This document shows positions 11,695-22,512 of a stretch of 64,000 nt of DNA, one piece after another. The stretch lies in assembly GCA_000320605.2 (NCBI GenBank), contig KB445791.1, positions 1,282,298 to 1,346,297 on the forward strand, written 5' to 3'. Numbering within the stretch: position 1 is the first letter of the stretch; every line of letters starts with the position of its first letter. The position numbers and the translations under genes are program-made. The notes beneath the pieces were generated by a model that worked only from the letters and a program-made list of their open reading frames with translations, made no database searches and was not told the DNA's origin. Origin of the DNA: Gelatoporia subvermispora B. Taxonomy: Eukaryota; Basidiomycota; Agaricomycetes; Polyporales; Gelatoporiaceae.

Positions 11695-12389
11695 CAGGTG
11701 CTGCGCCACCGTTGGGGCTGATGCCTGTCAGCTGCGCAAGTCAGTACCGAATGATCAGACGAATCTGAGCAGACCAGCGTTGGTGTTCAAGTGGACAACA
11801 TATGTCGAGCTCAGCGTGCCGACACGGAAACTGCTGGACCCCAAATTCATGCATCGAAGTATACACACTTACAATACTGTCGAGTAGAACGAAGGCACAA
11901 TCAAGGTAAACCGCAGAACGTTATCGTATTCACACTGCCCAGAAAATACGTAGCACGTGCAAGCGATATGGTACAACGTCAAGTTGTCAAATCGACATTA
12001 CAGTAGTAGACGCCAACGTGGCGCCAGATGGATAGCTCTGCTGGCTATCAGGATATCTGGCGCCCACTATTTCAACGACATCGGGAATACTGAACATGGA
12101 CAAGCGCTCGATGAGTGCTCACAGTCAAGGTGAGAATCGTCTCGCAACATCCTATTGAGGTGGTGTTGACAAAATAAATCAATATTCCTGTGAGGTAGCA
12201 TACAAGGACGGGTCAAACTGATTTGTATGCACTGGTCTATGTAAAAATAGGCATTGTTCTTGGATCACAGCAGCTCGACGCCGCTTTCGGCCAAGAAGTT
12301 GTTTCCAACAAGCCGAGACGAGGCCTGCTCCCAGATGTATGTCGAATCCTTTGTACCGTTGCATCCCCAGTGGGGCTCCATTAACCCGT
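11695..12389. other. Intergenic between F-box-like paralogues A and B
   Basis: No gene is supported. The only structured element is the inverted repeat at 12020-12064, listed separately. The rest is AT-richer than the flanking coding sequence and probably contains the promoter of A and the 3' UTR of B. Confidence 0.5.
12020..12064. repeat. Imperfect inverted repeat / potential hairpin
   Basis: The arms GGCGCCAGAT (12020-12029) and ATCTGGCGCC (12055-12064) are perfect inverses. A second inner pair, GATAGC (12031-12036) and GCTATC (12044-12049), is also inverted. The transcript of either strand could fold into a stem with a small internal bulge. It lies alone between two F-box-like genes; no T-run or target duplication identifies it as a terminator or MITE. 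Confidence 0.6.
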
Positions 12390-13729
12390 TCACCTCCTGA
12401 CCCTGGTAACATGTAGGATACCCTTCGAGACGAATTCGGGAAAGGCACTCCGAACCTCATCCAAAAACTCTGACGAGATGTGTCCCAACATAGATCTCAC
12501 GAGACCTGGTCGAAATACCACCAAGTGAAACCCGAGGTGGAGCTTCTCCAATCTAGCAAACTTAGAGGATTTGAGCACGTCCACGAAGGTTTGCCAGTGA
12601 GGCGCGCCTGACGGTCGATCGATAAGTCCGCACAGAAAGATATCAAGGTGGAGCTTCTCCATATTGTTGGATGTAATTTGCGAAAGAAGCAGGCACTCCA
12701 GAGAAAACGCATGCTGTGGTCTCTGGCGATTGACCCTAAGCGCCAGAGATCGAAGTTGGCGGCAGCGATGGAAGGAAAAGAACGACTCTACTGGGATGAT
12801 CAATAATGCAGACACGAAGGAAAGGAAGATTACATACCAATGTCACGATGGTCACTGTCTGCGCTCAGCGCCACCCGCAGATGTTCTATATTGGGAGCAA
12901 TGTTTCTGAACCAATCCAGGTTGGTTTGCAAACACTGATCCGGGAGGTGGCCAAGCTCCAATTCTCTGATGGGAGGAGTCGGCCTTTGCGTGAGCATATC
13001 AATGACCTCGATGGCTAATAATGGAGACGCTGCTGTGACCTTGAGACACGTCAGATGTGGCACAATCGAAAGGCCCGAGGCAGTCGATTCGTCGCTCTGC
13101 AAGACATCCGTCTCATCATCTGTCCCATCTTCTGCTCCTCCGTATTCGGCCATAGACAGCTCTAGTTGTTCTAGATTTGGCATAGACTGCAGACAGGAGC
13201 GAAGTGACTTCAGAGAGTGGAACTTCGCGTGCCGCAATCTCAGTTCGCGGATATTTGAGTGCCGCAAAGGAGATAGATGAACGATATGGCCTGGACTCAG
13301 TTCGAATGCAGTCATATTAGGGAGACGTCTGGTGATGGCTTGGATGACACCAGTCCAGGATCTGGGTTCTTCCTGGGATTGGAGCTGGAAAGGGTACATG
13401 ATGCACATCGACAACTGCTGCACATTCCGTCCAATACTGGGGTTTTCTGCCAAGAGCCGCTCGAATCGGGTTGCGTAGTCATGACTTGCGAGTTCGATGC
13501 GCTTGAACAGCCAGTATCGCGACCGTGGCAGCCATGCGCGGCATACTAAACTGAGCTGTCGAAGGATGTGCTGTCGATGATCCCAAGGATCACTTGCGGA
13601 GAGGGTCTCGTCGATGGTCTTGTCCCAAAGTTCTAGCGGGAGCCGTGGACAAAATTTCACGAATCGACTATTAGAGCTCTGATGGGACTCTACAGGATCG
13701 GGTGACGGAGATGGCTCTAAGGTCTGCAT
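12390..13729 (-). CDS. F-box-like protein, paralogue B of a tandem trio
   Basis: Two exons, 13729-12838 and 12790-12390, join in phase (430 aa). The family core is clear: LPLELWDKTIDE, then CRAWLPRSRYWLFKRIEL, then AENPSIGRNVQQL, and repeated leucine-rich segments (NIRELRLR, NLEQLELS, IRELELGH, LRSLALRV, MEKLHL). The intron is at the same site as in A and C (before ESFFSFHRC). The predicted start MQTLEPSPSP at 13729 matches the M-Q start of both paralogues; the frame stays open upstream to a GTG-initiated extension that I exclude. Compared with A it carries an acidic insert (ETDVLQSDES) before the VPHLTCL segment. Likely SCF adaptor by family; substrate unknown. Confidence 0.82.
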
Positions 13730-14085
13730 TTGTGCCCAACTCGGACGCAAAATTGACGAAAGCTGGAGTTGTAGAAGCTCAGGATGATTAGTCGAAGGCC
13801 TGAGAGTGGAGGGCGAATGTGTGAGACGGTTCCAAGATTCGTCCAGCTGCAGGCCTTCTGGGTGAGTCCGCAGCATATCGTGACGTGGCGACAAGCAAGT
13901 TCGCATCATTCGATCAGCTGATCTACGTCGCCAACCGGTCCGACATGAGCTCAACTGCACGACAGGATCACAGCGAACGACCTCCGCGGACCGCGACAGA
14001 CTACACTGTACAGTGCACAAATATGAAATTGCTGAAGGTGTGCTAAGATACAAAAAGGGGACTGGAACTGCAAACGCAAGTGTCA
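13730..14085. other. Intergenic between F-box-like paralogues B and C
   Basis: This 356-bp stretch separates the 5' end of B from the 3' end of C. The frame of B remains open through it, but there is no ATG-supported start with family similarity. No other feature is seen. Confidence 0.45.
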
Positions 14086-15415
14086 TTACATTTTTTGGAG
14101 TGAGTGTAAAATACCCATGGAAGCAAAGTCAGGGAAAGTGCTCCCAATTTCCGTCTCGAACTCCGACGAAATAGATACCGCCACGGGCCCTGTACGCCCA
14201 TCTTGACTCTGCACCATGTTACGAAAGCCGAAACATAGTCTTTCTAATCTGGCGAACTTCGATGACCTAAGTATATCTACGAAAGCTTGCCAATGCGGGG
14301 CACACGACGGCCGATCGAATCTGCCAAGGATGCGGAACCTGATAGTAAGCTCCTTTAGGTTGTCGGATTCGAGCTCGGAGAGGAGCATGGACTCGATCGA
14401 AAACGCATGTTGCACCTCCTGGTCGGTGATCTCGAGGTCTAGGTGTCGGAGTTGAGCACATAGATGAAGAGAAAACAATGATACTATTCGAGCAGTGAGG
14501 CCAACTAATTTGTACGGCACCAGATGACATACCGGTGATATGAGGGTCTCTGGGTGAGGCAACCGAAACTCGCAGATGTTCCAGTGTTGGTGCGATGCCC
14601 TTGAACCATCCATTCTGCATCAAATGGTCTGAGAGGGGCCCAATTTCAAGCTCCTTGATCGGAAGAGGAGATGGGTTTGACATGAGCAAATCAATGATCT
14701 TCTCGGCCGCGGCTGGTGGAACTTCCGTAATCTTGAGCCGAGCTAGATGTGGTACAACCGGAAGCCTTGGTTCGTGGGGTCGGCTGAATTTTGGGATCCG
14801 TTGTTCACGTTCTTCTCCATACTCCGCGATGTCAATTTCCAGCTCCAGTAGATTTGGCAAAGATTGCAACCACCCGCGTAACGCCCTCGAGGAAAGGATC
14901 AGAAGTTGGGTGAGCCTGAGCGTCCGGATACCTGAGAGGTGCTGCAGAGTCCGCGGACTAGCGGCTTTGCCTTCTATCAATTCGCACTCAGTCACGTTGG
15001 GTAAATGGCTGGTTATGTGCCGGACGAGAATGGACCAGGTTGTACGTCCCGCATGGATCAAATGGGAGAATTCGGGAGGGTCCCTACACAAAGTTAGGCA
15101 CTGCACGTATTGTCCAATGCTCGGGTTGTTCTTCAATAGTTGTAGAAATTCAAGAGCGTCGTCGTTGTCCGCGACGAAGATGTCCCTGAACAGCCAGTAC
15201 CGCGAGCGGGGGAGCCATGCCCGGCAGACCAAGCTATATTGGCTAAGAGCGTGTTGCGAATCGTCCTCGAGATCACTGTCGTCGACAGATTCGTCAATGA
15301 AGTTGTCATAGATTTCCGGTGGGAACCGTGGCTGCGATGCCGCAGATGGACTGAGACTCTCGTCAGTGCTGGCATCTGAGCATACCAACGGGGACGATGA
15401 TTCCGAGATTTGCAT
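14086..15415 (-). CDS. F-box-like protein, paralogue C of a tandem trio
   Basis: Two exons, 15415-14533 and 14483-14086, join in phase (426 aa). Core signatures are FPPEIYDNFIDE, CRAWLPRSRYWLFRDI, NNPSIGQYVQCL and leucine-rich segments (IRTLRLTQ, LLELEID, IKELEIGP, LRHLDLEI, LKELTIRF). The intron sits at the same site as in A and B (before SLFSLHLC). The start MQISESSSP at 15415 is preceded directly by a TTGCAG that could be an acceptor, so a 5' UTR intron or an extra upstream exon is possible. B and C look closer to each other than to A, for instance in the shared APHWQ-FVD-L-SSKFARLE block. Likely SCF adaptor by family; substrate unknown. Confidence 0.82.
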
Positions 15416-15680
15416 CTGCAACCGTTTAACAGGCAAAATATAGACGTCTCTGAGTTCAGCAAGACTGATGTAGAGTACGCGAGGCAGCTGAACGCGATTA
15501 GTGATGTAGCAGAGAGCGGCCACAACTTGAGGTTGACGCTTCGACTCTGGGAGTAGTGTGGCAGGTTCGCAGCACGTGACAAAAGAAGTTTCGCACCATC
15601 AAGTCAACCAACCAGCATCTCGCGGTTCAGCGTCTCCGTGCAACGCCAAGACGACGTTACGCAGTCAAAAAAGACAAGAC

Positions 15681-15684
15681 AAAA
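15681..15684 (-). terminator. Pol III terminator of tRNA-Gln
   Basis: A TTTT run on the minus strand 18 nt past the tRNA 3' end, followed by a TTTTTT run at 15672-15667 as backup. Confidence 0.6.
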
Positions 15685-15702
15685 GACAAATTACCCTATT
15701 AA

Positions 15703-15783
15703 GGCGCTACCAGGGCTCGAACCTGGGTTTTGGGAAGGACGGTCAGTCAGAATCCCAAGTGATAACCACTACACTATAGCGCC
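15703..15783 (-). tRNA. tRNA-Gln(CTG) with a short intron
   Basis: The 81-nt sequence folds as a cloverleaf. The acceptor arms GGCGCTA and TAGCGCC pair fully. The D-arm region ATAGTGTAGTGGTTATCAC is the typical eukaryotic tRNA-Gln signature. The anticodon stem TGGGA pairs with TCCCA, and the loop TTCTGA gives anticodon CTG. The T-arm is CCAGG-TTCGAGC-CCTGG. About 10 nt (CTGACCGTCC) interrupt the anticodon loop after position 37, the canonical place for a nuclear tRNA intron. Confidence 0.92.
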
Positions 15784-16208
15784 AATGCTGCTCGGCATAT
15801 TTGAGAACATGGGAATGGGGCAGGGGAGGGGAGAGAGTACAGGAAAGATCGGAGGAATAGGACTCGGATAGAGGAGGAGGAGGAGGAGGAGGAGGAGGAG
15901 GATAGACAGCATAGGATGAATGCTTGAGCTGGCAAGCATGACGTTGGACGTGATCGATCATTGCCAGATCGAGGCAATTCTCGCCGAATGCGCTACAGTG
16001 TGTACAGACATCGAGAAGCCATGACTGACGACTACACTGCATGTAGGTCAGAATCAGCAGCCCATGGTACTACTAACGACCGTCAGCCCTGTGACTTGCA
16101 CAAAGAATATCTAGTGCGACCCAGCAGAGCACGCACGAGACACGACTAGATATCTTACTTCCCCAGCACATATACACGAACTATCATGCATCGACCCATA
16201 CTCAACGA
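15784..16208. other. Intergenic with a GAG microsatellite
   Basis: This lies between the 5' flank of tRNA-Gln and the 3' end of methyltransferase 1. Apart from the trinucleotide repeat at 15871-15901 I see no gene or structured element. Confidence 0.5.
15871..15901. repeat. (GAG)n microsatellite
   Basis: About ten uninterrupted GAG/GGA units. It does not lie in a supported coding frame. Such tracts are prone to slippage. Confidence 0.95.
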
Positions 16209-17360
16209 TTACAAGCGCGTCACGGACCAGAGCAGCCTATACATCGTAACACCCTCGTTGGAGGCCAACCCAAGTCTCGAGACATCCACAGGCACGAGCC
16301 GCGTCTCAACCTCCACCGAGCCCTTCTCAAACACCTCCCCGTCCCACAGGGCCGCCCAGCTCTCGGGCGAGTGGCAGAACAGGCTGCGGCGCCCGCCGGG
16401 CCACGAGCCCTCGTTCCAGCCCTTCTCCGGGCGGCCCGTGTGCAGCCCGAGGATCATCGACCCCGGCGCGGGCGAAAGCAGCCCCGCGAGCGCGCGCGCG
16501 AGCTGCACCTGCTCCTCCTCGTCGAAGAGGTGGAACAGCGACGACGCGTGGATGAACGAGACGTGCCCGAGCAGCGGGGCGAGCGTCGTCAGCGTGCGCA
16601 GGTCCGGGCGCGGCGTGCCAGGAGGGGCAGTGAACGGCGCGGTGGGCGGGAGGAAGGCCGGGTCGAAGGCGTCGCCCCCGACGAACGGCACGGGGAAGGT
16701 CTCGGGCGTGGTGCGGAAGAGTTCGTGCCCGAGCCGCCAGAACCCTGCTGGGGTGAGCGGGGGCGCGGTGCGCGCGCTGTGGGACGGGCGTACCTGGCTC
16801 GATGTCCGATGCGATGACGTTCTCTATGGGATAGCCATCCGCGACGGCCCTATGAATGTCATTGCCAACTGCCATAGAACGTATTAGTCGGGAGTACCAC
16901 GGGCAATAGGTGTGCAGACATACAGGCGCAGCCAATGTCGAGGAGGATGGCACCTTCGCGCTCTTTTCCCAGTTTCATCATCCGCTCATAGGCTGGCAGC
17001 CCGGCGAGCTTACGCCTTGGGGGAGTCGGGGAATGGTCGCTCAGCACAGGAAGCCATCATCTTGCGAGACGCGTACCTGACGAAGGCAAAGAGGCGGATG
17101 CAGGGATATGGGAAGATCTATCGCGCACACAGGGTCAGCATCATGGATTTGTAGCATCACTGCGCCCGTGGGCCTACAGCATATGCATCTGCCTGGATCT
17201 TCAGCACGTGCTTCCTTAGCTCCTCCTCGTCAGTGATCCCGGAGGCAGTCTTGAGGAATGCCCAATCTTCGGGGGCAATTCGGAAGTCTTTCTCCAGTCC
17301 AGAGTCGAAATGAGCTTCCAGAGGAAGGGGCGTAATGCCGACTCCCGCGCGAGCCTCCAT
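16209..17360 (-). CDS. SAM-dependent methyltransferase, paralogue 1
   Basis: Class I SAM methyltransferase fold, resembling the fungal family that includes meroterpenoid-pathway methyltransferases; substrate unknown. Five exons chain in phase: 17360-17178, 17117-17077, 17015-16924, 16868-16794 and 16744-16209 (308 aa). SAM-binding motif I is ILLDIGCAFGND across the third splice, followed by YPIENVIASDIEPG. Later blocks are ETFPVPFVGGDAFDP, LLGHVSFIHASSLFHLF, GRPEKGW, FCHSPESW, and a terminal WSVTRL. Exons 2-5 (41, 92, 75, 536 nt) have exactly the lengths of those in paralogues 2 and 3. The ATG at 17360 is chosen over 17399: the resulting N-terminus aligns with the paralogues, and a TATAAA at 17413-17408 lies too close to 17399. 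Opposite in strand to the other copies; GC-rich last exon. Confidence 0.85.
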
Positions 17361-18188
17361 GGTGCCAGTGGGATGATCAAGGGTTGGGGTATCGCCCATG
17401 GGCAGGGTTTATACAGGGTCCAGGGGGCTTGCGCGTAGAGCACGGGTCCGAGTGTAGCGGTGCTATGACTTGGGCACACTGCGGCGCAGAGAGACCAGAG
17501 GGGCTGATAGCAAGTGTCAGGCACCGAGAGCGTCGCGTAGGCCGAAGAAGCATGATATGTCTTCGAATGTCTCTCCGGACCGGGGCGTGATACTATGTCC
17601 TCGTGCGTCCATACTACATGCAGAAGGAGATTGCCGAGCCCGTTTGTGCTAAGATAGTCGACGCAGATATATCGTCGCAACACCGGGCGTACACGAGCAT
17701 CTCCGTGTTCAAACGCTGACACTGCACGTTCGAAGTGAAACAAAGCTTAGACTATGACCGAGTAATGCAAGCCGGGTAGAAATTTCGACGTTGTTCTGCG
17801 TGTCGAATCCCTGCTGATGAGCAGAAGCTGCCGCACAGCAACAGATGTCGGAGCGGCGACGAGCGCGAGGAGACTTCACAGGGGACGACGACCCGCAGCG
17901 ACGAGCGTGTGCGACGCGTCTGTGGCGACGTGTCTACCGCGTGTCGCCCGGGCGCGCGCTGGCTGGGGACGTGCGGACTTGCCATAACAGGCAGGGATGA
18001 CATCAGATCCCCAACGGATTGACCGGGCCCGCCGGCCGAAAATGCGGGGAGACATAGACGCCCACCAAATTTGGTCAGGCGCTCGCTGACAGACGCCCGT
18101 GCGCTCCAGGGCCGAGTGCACATCAAGAGCTTCTTTTCAGCCCGTGCCTCTTCCTCGCAGTCTCTTGACCTCCTCCTCGCCGTTCACC
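17361..18188. other. Divergent promoter region of methyltransferase 1 and the Nudix gene
   Basis: No gene is supported. A minus-strand TATA box near 17410 belongs to methyltransferase 1. GC-rich sequence from about 17870 to 18190 leads into the Nudix gene. A long minus-strand frame at 17752-18126 has no recognisable content. Confidence 0.45.
17408..17413 (-). promoter_or_regulatory. TATA box of methyltransferase 1
   Basis: TATAAA on the minus strand, about 48 nt before the chosen ATG at 17360. With a usual 25-35 nt TATA-to-start spacing, transcription would begin inside the upstream in-frame ATG's downstream sequence, supporting 17360 as start codon. Confidence 0.5.
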
Positions 18189-19875
18189 ATGGCGAACTCC
18201 CTCTCCCAAGGTTTGTTGTCCACACTGTCCTCGTCGTCGCCACCGCTCACAACGTTCACAGAGCCCGCATCCATTGTCCCACTACTCTCGCGTGCTCTTC
18301 ACCGCATCCGTTCGACCCCTCCGCGTATCATAGCCTCTCCCGCGACTCGTATGTCGTTCGCTCACATGTATGTATACATTCATCGCTGACATCCTCTAGA
18401 ACCTCGCCGCGCGGCTGTCGCTATCATCATCCGTATATCCCCGTCCCCAACCTACGCCCCTCAGCGCACACAACCATCGAACAAACAAAATGAACCAGCG
18501 TCTACCTCTGCGTCACCAGAGAACGTCCCCCCTCCCACGCTCACCGAATTCTTCCAGCTTGACTGGGTCAATGCCCCCGGCGCACAGGCAGAAATCCTTT
18601 TTCTCCGAAGAGACAAGCCAGAGGGCAGCGACGGGGGTCGTTTGAGCGGCAGTGGGCCCCGCAGCAGCGAAGCGCACGTTGCGTTTCCCGGCGGCAAGAC
18701 TGACGAAGGGGATGAAGGCGGGCTTTACACCGGTATGCATCCGGCTTATCGTCTTCTGCTCCCGTGCTCATCCGCAGCGAATTAGCCATGCGCCAAACCT
18801 GGGAAGAAATTGGCCTCGACCTCGCCGAGTCAGCGTATACGCCCATCGGACAGCTAGATGACCGCGAAATTACCACGTCGCTCGGAAAGCGGCTGCTCAT
18901 GATCCTATCTCCTTTCGTTTTCCTGCAGCTTACGCCGCACACGACCCCCGTCGACCCCGCACCCGGCACAACGCTGCACTGGGTCCCGATCGCCGAGCTT
19001 CTGCCCTTCCCGGAACCCGTATCCGTGAACAGCGAGAAGCGGTCCCGGCCCCGCGCGCCTCCCCGTCCGCGCTGGTCGACCGTGACAGTTGACGCGTCCT
19101 CGCGCCTCGCGCCACGGCATTCCACCATGCTCCGCCTCCTCGTGCGGCTCCTCGTCGGCAGCATGCAGTTCCCCGCCATCATCATCTCCCCCTCCGTCTC
19201 CGCATCCGCCGCGTCTCTCGCGTCGCCCGTCTCGTACCCGTCCTCGGACGAGAAGGCCCGCGATGCGGCACATGTGGAGCGCGGTGCCGCACTCGAGCCG
19301 ACGCTCTTCCGCCGGCGCCGGCGCCCGAGCGGCGAGCTCAAGCTGTGGGGCCTCTCGCTCGGCATGACGCTCGACCTCCTCGCGCATATGGCGCCGCCAT
19401 CTGTCGGTAAGGGCGCGGGCGCGGGCGTGAGCATGGGCGCGTTCCTCCCGCCCGACTCGGAGGAGATGATGCGCGTGCCAGTTGTGGCGCCCAGCTTGAC
19501 GAGCGTGTTCCCGAGGTTCTCATACCCGGATGTAAACTTCTGGATCTGGTGAGTAGTAGACTTTTTTTGGGAAGATGATGTATGCTGAGACAGATGGGAC
19601 AGGGTATTCGGGAAGCGGTATCGCGATGTGATCCGTGGGTGGGAGGCGAGCGTTCGTGCGGGCGGGACGAACGACCGGCGGTGAGTTTTGATATTCCAGC
19701 TGTGATTGAGCCTTCACTTACAAGTCACTTCGTTTGTAGAATAAACTGGACTGGCTCAGCACTGACGACGTTCTACGCCGCCGTGCGCAAGGCGCTCATC
19801 GTCGTTATCGTGCTCCGCGCGTTCTTCGTCCTCACGGGCCTCCTGTTCGGCGGGTGGCTCCTCTTCATGCGGTAG
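18189..19875 (+). CDS. Nudix hydrolase with C-terminal membrane segment
   Basis: Nudix enzymes hydrolyse nucleoside diphosphates linked to another group; the N-terminal layout resembles the CoA/ADP-ribose diphosphatase branch, but the substrate cannot be fixed. Five exons chain in phase: 18189-18348, 18400-18732, 18786-19548, 19603-19680 and 19740-19875 (489 aa). The fold starts with RRAAVAIIIRI and AEILFLRR, then VAFPGGKTDEGDEGG, and after the intron MRQTWEEIGLDL. This Nudix box (about residues 150-175) has one extra residue before the first Glu and RQ instead of the usual RE. A long Ser/Arg-rich insert follows. The last exon encodes a strongly hydrophobic helix (about 464-486), ending at LLFMR, so the protein is probably tail-anchored, which is unusual for the family. 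Acceptors at 18785 and 19602 are chosen because nearer ones bring stops into frame. Confidence 0.8.
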
Positions 19876-20845
19876 CGCAGTCGTCCTGTATCTCTGCCCT
19901 TTAGATGGGGGTGGGGACAGGGCCCTGGGGCGGCCGTTACCCTGGTTATGTATGCTCTCGTGGGGGCCCGCAGACTGCCGAATAACGCTGTCGGCGCTGC
20001 GCTGGAGCCGATGTCGTCCTAGCACTTTCTTGACCGTTTCTTGTTTCTCTAGCATATGTATGGCTCGCGGATGGATGCATGGCATGATGCATGTTGCGTC
20101 GCTCGTCACACACGCACGTCGTCTACTAATACACTCTCTTGTCGTTGTGCTCGTTTCTTGTCGGTTCTTGTATTCGCATGTTGGATTAGCAATGCATCGT
20201 TTTGTGACTTTTGTACCTTTCGTGCCTGTCGTCTGCACTGCCTGCAGAGCGTCGAGAGACTTGATTGACGTAAGTATACGGTACATGCCATCGGACCGCA
20301 GTGCTAACCCTAAAGCAGGGCTTACTCGCTCTTCTTGCTCCATTGCTCATTGATTCATCACCGACACGAGAGGCGCATCTCTGGAACGATACCTGGCAAA
20401 CATCTTGGGAATATGACACGCTGTATTCGATCCATCGCAGGTGCAAACGAATACTCAGAGCCCCGACACGGCATACACTACGCAGAGACTCTATCCACCC
20501 TGTGAATCTGGTGTCTTTTGTACGTCCTCTCGACCCTCCGGGGAGGTTTTGGCCCCGAAATCCCCTCTTAACATGAGCAGCGGGAACTGGAAAACGTACG
20601 TTGCTTCGTGCTGCGCAGCGCGACTGTCGACGCCTCAATCACCGCAGATAGCCCATAAGACCGAATCAACTGTCCGGGACACGGCTCCCGGGAAGCGCCT
20701 CGCGCCTCCCCCGCACAAGGAATTAATGTCAGTGCGAATGTCGACACGGTATCAGGCACTTGTGCTGATGTATATATAGCTTGTTCTCGGAGCTGTTGAG
20801 AGGCAGGCTGCTTCGTTTGTTCCACGATTCTGAAGGCAAGTCAGT
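19876..20845. other. 5' flank of methyltransferase 2
   Basis: From about 20300 onward this is the left part of a duplicated unit: the same sequence, diverged, recurs 5' of methyltransferase 3 at 22260-22507 and 32010-32290. A TATA box lies at 20771-20778. The part before 20300 is the 3' flank of the Nudix gene. No gene is supported. Confidence 0.55.
20771..20778 (+). promoter_or_regulatory. TATA box of methyltransferase 2
   Basis: TATATATA followed by GCTTGT, about 75 nt before the ATG. The identical block recurs before methyltransferase 3, so it is a conserved core promoter element. Confidence 0.65.
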
Positions 20846-22000
20846 ATGACAGAGAGTAACGAGCCGCAGGTCAAGATCCCTCCCCCCGTCGAGCTGTCAT
20901 TCGACGCGGGCGCGACCTTCGAGCCGGATGATGCAGAGTTGGCGTTCCTACAGAAGGAGACCGGAATACAGGATGTGGAAGAGCTGAAACAGCATGTCAT
21001 GGCAGTGCAAAAGGAGGCCTTGAAGGTCGGTCTCTTTGTACGATCATACGATGTCTACGATGAAGTTCTGAAGGGGAGACTTGTTGCAGGTTTTCCCATA
21101 TGGATGCATCAGACGTTACTCGTTCACTCGGTAGGTGATGATAAGCAGCTGTGGATGACTGAACATTCAAGTGAGACTCGTCCCAAGTCTGAAGATCAGC
21201 CGCCAGCCCAAGTACTCTTATGTCTTGAAGATGGGCAAGGAGCGTCCGGGAGCCATCCTCTTGGATATCGGATGTGCTTGTGCGTAGCACATCTCGGGCA
21301 AAACATGTACTCGCGATCTCACGAGATATGCGACAGTCGGGACGGACGTACGCGAAGCCGTCGCAGACGGTTATCCCATTGAGAACATCGTCACATCCGA
21401 TCTCCAGCCAGGTACATGTCCTTCCACCCAACCCTTCTCCTGCTCACCATCCCACTCCACGCAGAATTCTGGCAACTCGGGCACGAGCTCTACCGCTCAA
21501 CGCCCGAGACCTTCCCCGTGCCCTTCGTCGCCGGCGACGCTTTCGACCCGACCTTCCTTGCGCCCGTCGCGCCCTTCACCGCGCCGCCGCCCGCGCCGCG
21601 TCCGGACCTGCGCGCCCTCACCACGCTCACGCCGCTGCTCGGGCACGTCTCTTTCATCCACGCCTTCGCGTTCTTCCACCTCTTCGACGAGGCGAAGCAG
21701 GCGCAGCTCGCCCGCGCGGTCGCGGGGCTCCTCTCCCCCGAGCCCGGCTCGATGATCTTCGGCGGGCACGGCGGCAGGCCGGAGAAGGGCTATCGTACCG
21801 AGTCTGGAACGAGGCGCGGGACGTATATGTTTTGTCACTCCCCCGAGAGCTGGAAAGAACTCTGGGACGGGCAGGTCTTCCCGAAGGGCACGGTGGAGGT
21901 TGATGCTTTCCTAGTTGAAAGGCCCAGGGCAGATGTGAACCCAAACGCGGCAGAGGACGCGCGTTTCTATCATATGGTCTGGTCGGTGACGAGGTTGTGA
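20846..22000 (+). CDS. SAM-dependent methyltransferase, paralogue 2
   Basis: Same family as paralogue 1; substrate unknown. Exons 20846-21025, 21090-21130, 21188-21279, 21337-21411 and 21465-22000 chain in phase (307 aa). Motif I is ILLDIGCAFGTD across the third splice, followed by YPIENIVTSDLQP; then FWQLGHELYRSTPETFPVPF, LLGHVSFIHAFAFFHLFDEA, GRPEKGY, FCHSPESWKELWDG and WSVTRL at the end. The N-terminal region VEELKQHVMAVQ precedes the FPYGCIRRYSFTR exon. It is clearly closest to paralogue 3, 10 kb downstream in the same orientation: the two share promoter and 3' flank, so they arose by a direct duplication of about 2 kb. Intron positions are identical in all three copies, while intron sequences have diverged. 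Confidence 0.87.
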
Positions 22001-22512
22001 ACAGACACTGGCGCAGCGTATTGTATGATAGCGTGCAGAGCAGTCTAGGAATGTGTATGCAGATTTCATATACCAGCCAGGACGAAGCCAGATCTCAGGC
22101 CTTGTACAAATTTAGACATTATCCCCAAGTTTTCTGCAGCCTCCTTGCTACCAAAGGGCACGTCGCTGGTTATGTGGTAGTCTCCCGTAGGCAGACCTTT
22201 ATATTAGTCTGCCCGAGGGGTGGGAGGACGATCACGATAGTTATGTAGCGACGTACGACATTATAACAGACGATAGTGCTAGGCCTAATGCAGGGCTCAC
22301 TCGCATTTCTTGCTTCATCGATCATCGATCATCACCGACATCGAGAGACGCAGCTCTGGGATCATACTTGGCAGACACCTTGGGACATTACGACACTGGA
22401 TATGATGCAAGGTGTAAATGGTTATGCAGAAATGCTCCTCTCTCTTCCTCTCTCGGTCTGTCCCAAAGGCACGGCACGGCAAAGACAACGTCTAGCTTGG
22501 TGTCTTTGGTCT
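22001..22512. other. 3' flank of methyltransferase 2 and interrupted 5' flank of methyltransferase 3
   Basis: Up to about 22240 this matches the 3' flank of methyltransferase 3. From about 22260 it matches the distal promoter of methyltransferase 2, and it ends abruptly at the retrotransposon insertion site. The missing continuation resumes at 32005. It ends with the target duplication GGTCT at 22508-22512. Confidence 0.7.
22508..22512. repeat. Target-site duplication, left copy
   Basis: GGTCT directly before the left LTR, repeated directly after the right LTR at 32005-32009. A 5-bp duplication is the usual footprint of Ty3/gypsy integrases. Confidence 0.9.

Larger units (their letters stand above)
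20300..22240. repeat. Segmental duplication, unit A (methyltransferase 2)
   Basis: This stretch holds promoter, gene and 3' flank of methyltransferase 2 and is matched over its whole length by unit B. Upstream landmarks are GCAGGGCTTACTCGC near 20320, CATCACCGACA near 20350, CACGGCTCCCGGGAAG near 20680, and TATATATAGCTTGT at 20771. Downstream landmarks are ACAGACACTG directly after the stop and GACGAAGCCAGATC near 22080. Edges are approximate. Confidence 0.75.

Noticed and set aside
16327..17047. Long Arg/Ala-rich frames overlapping methyltransferase last exons
   Set aside because: Shadow frames of GC-rich exons; the same shadows recur in all three paralogues.
17345..17399. Start of methyltransferase 1 at the ATG at 17399
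   Set aside because: Would place the start 9 nt from a TATAAA and add residues not aligned with the two paralogues; 17360 fits both.
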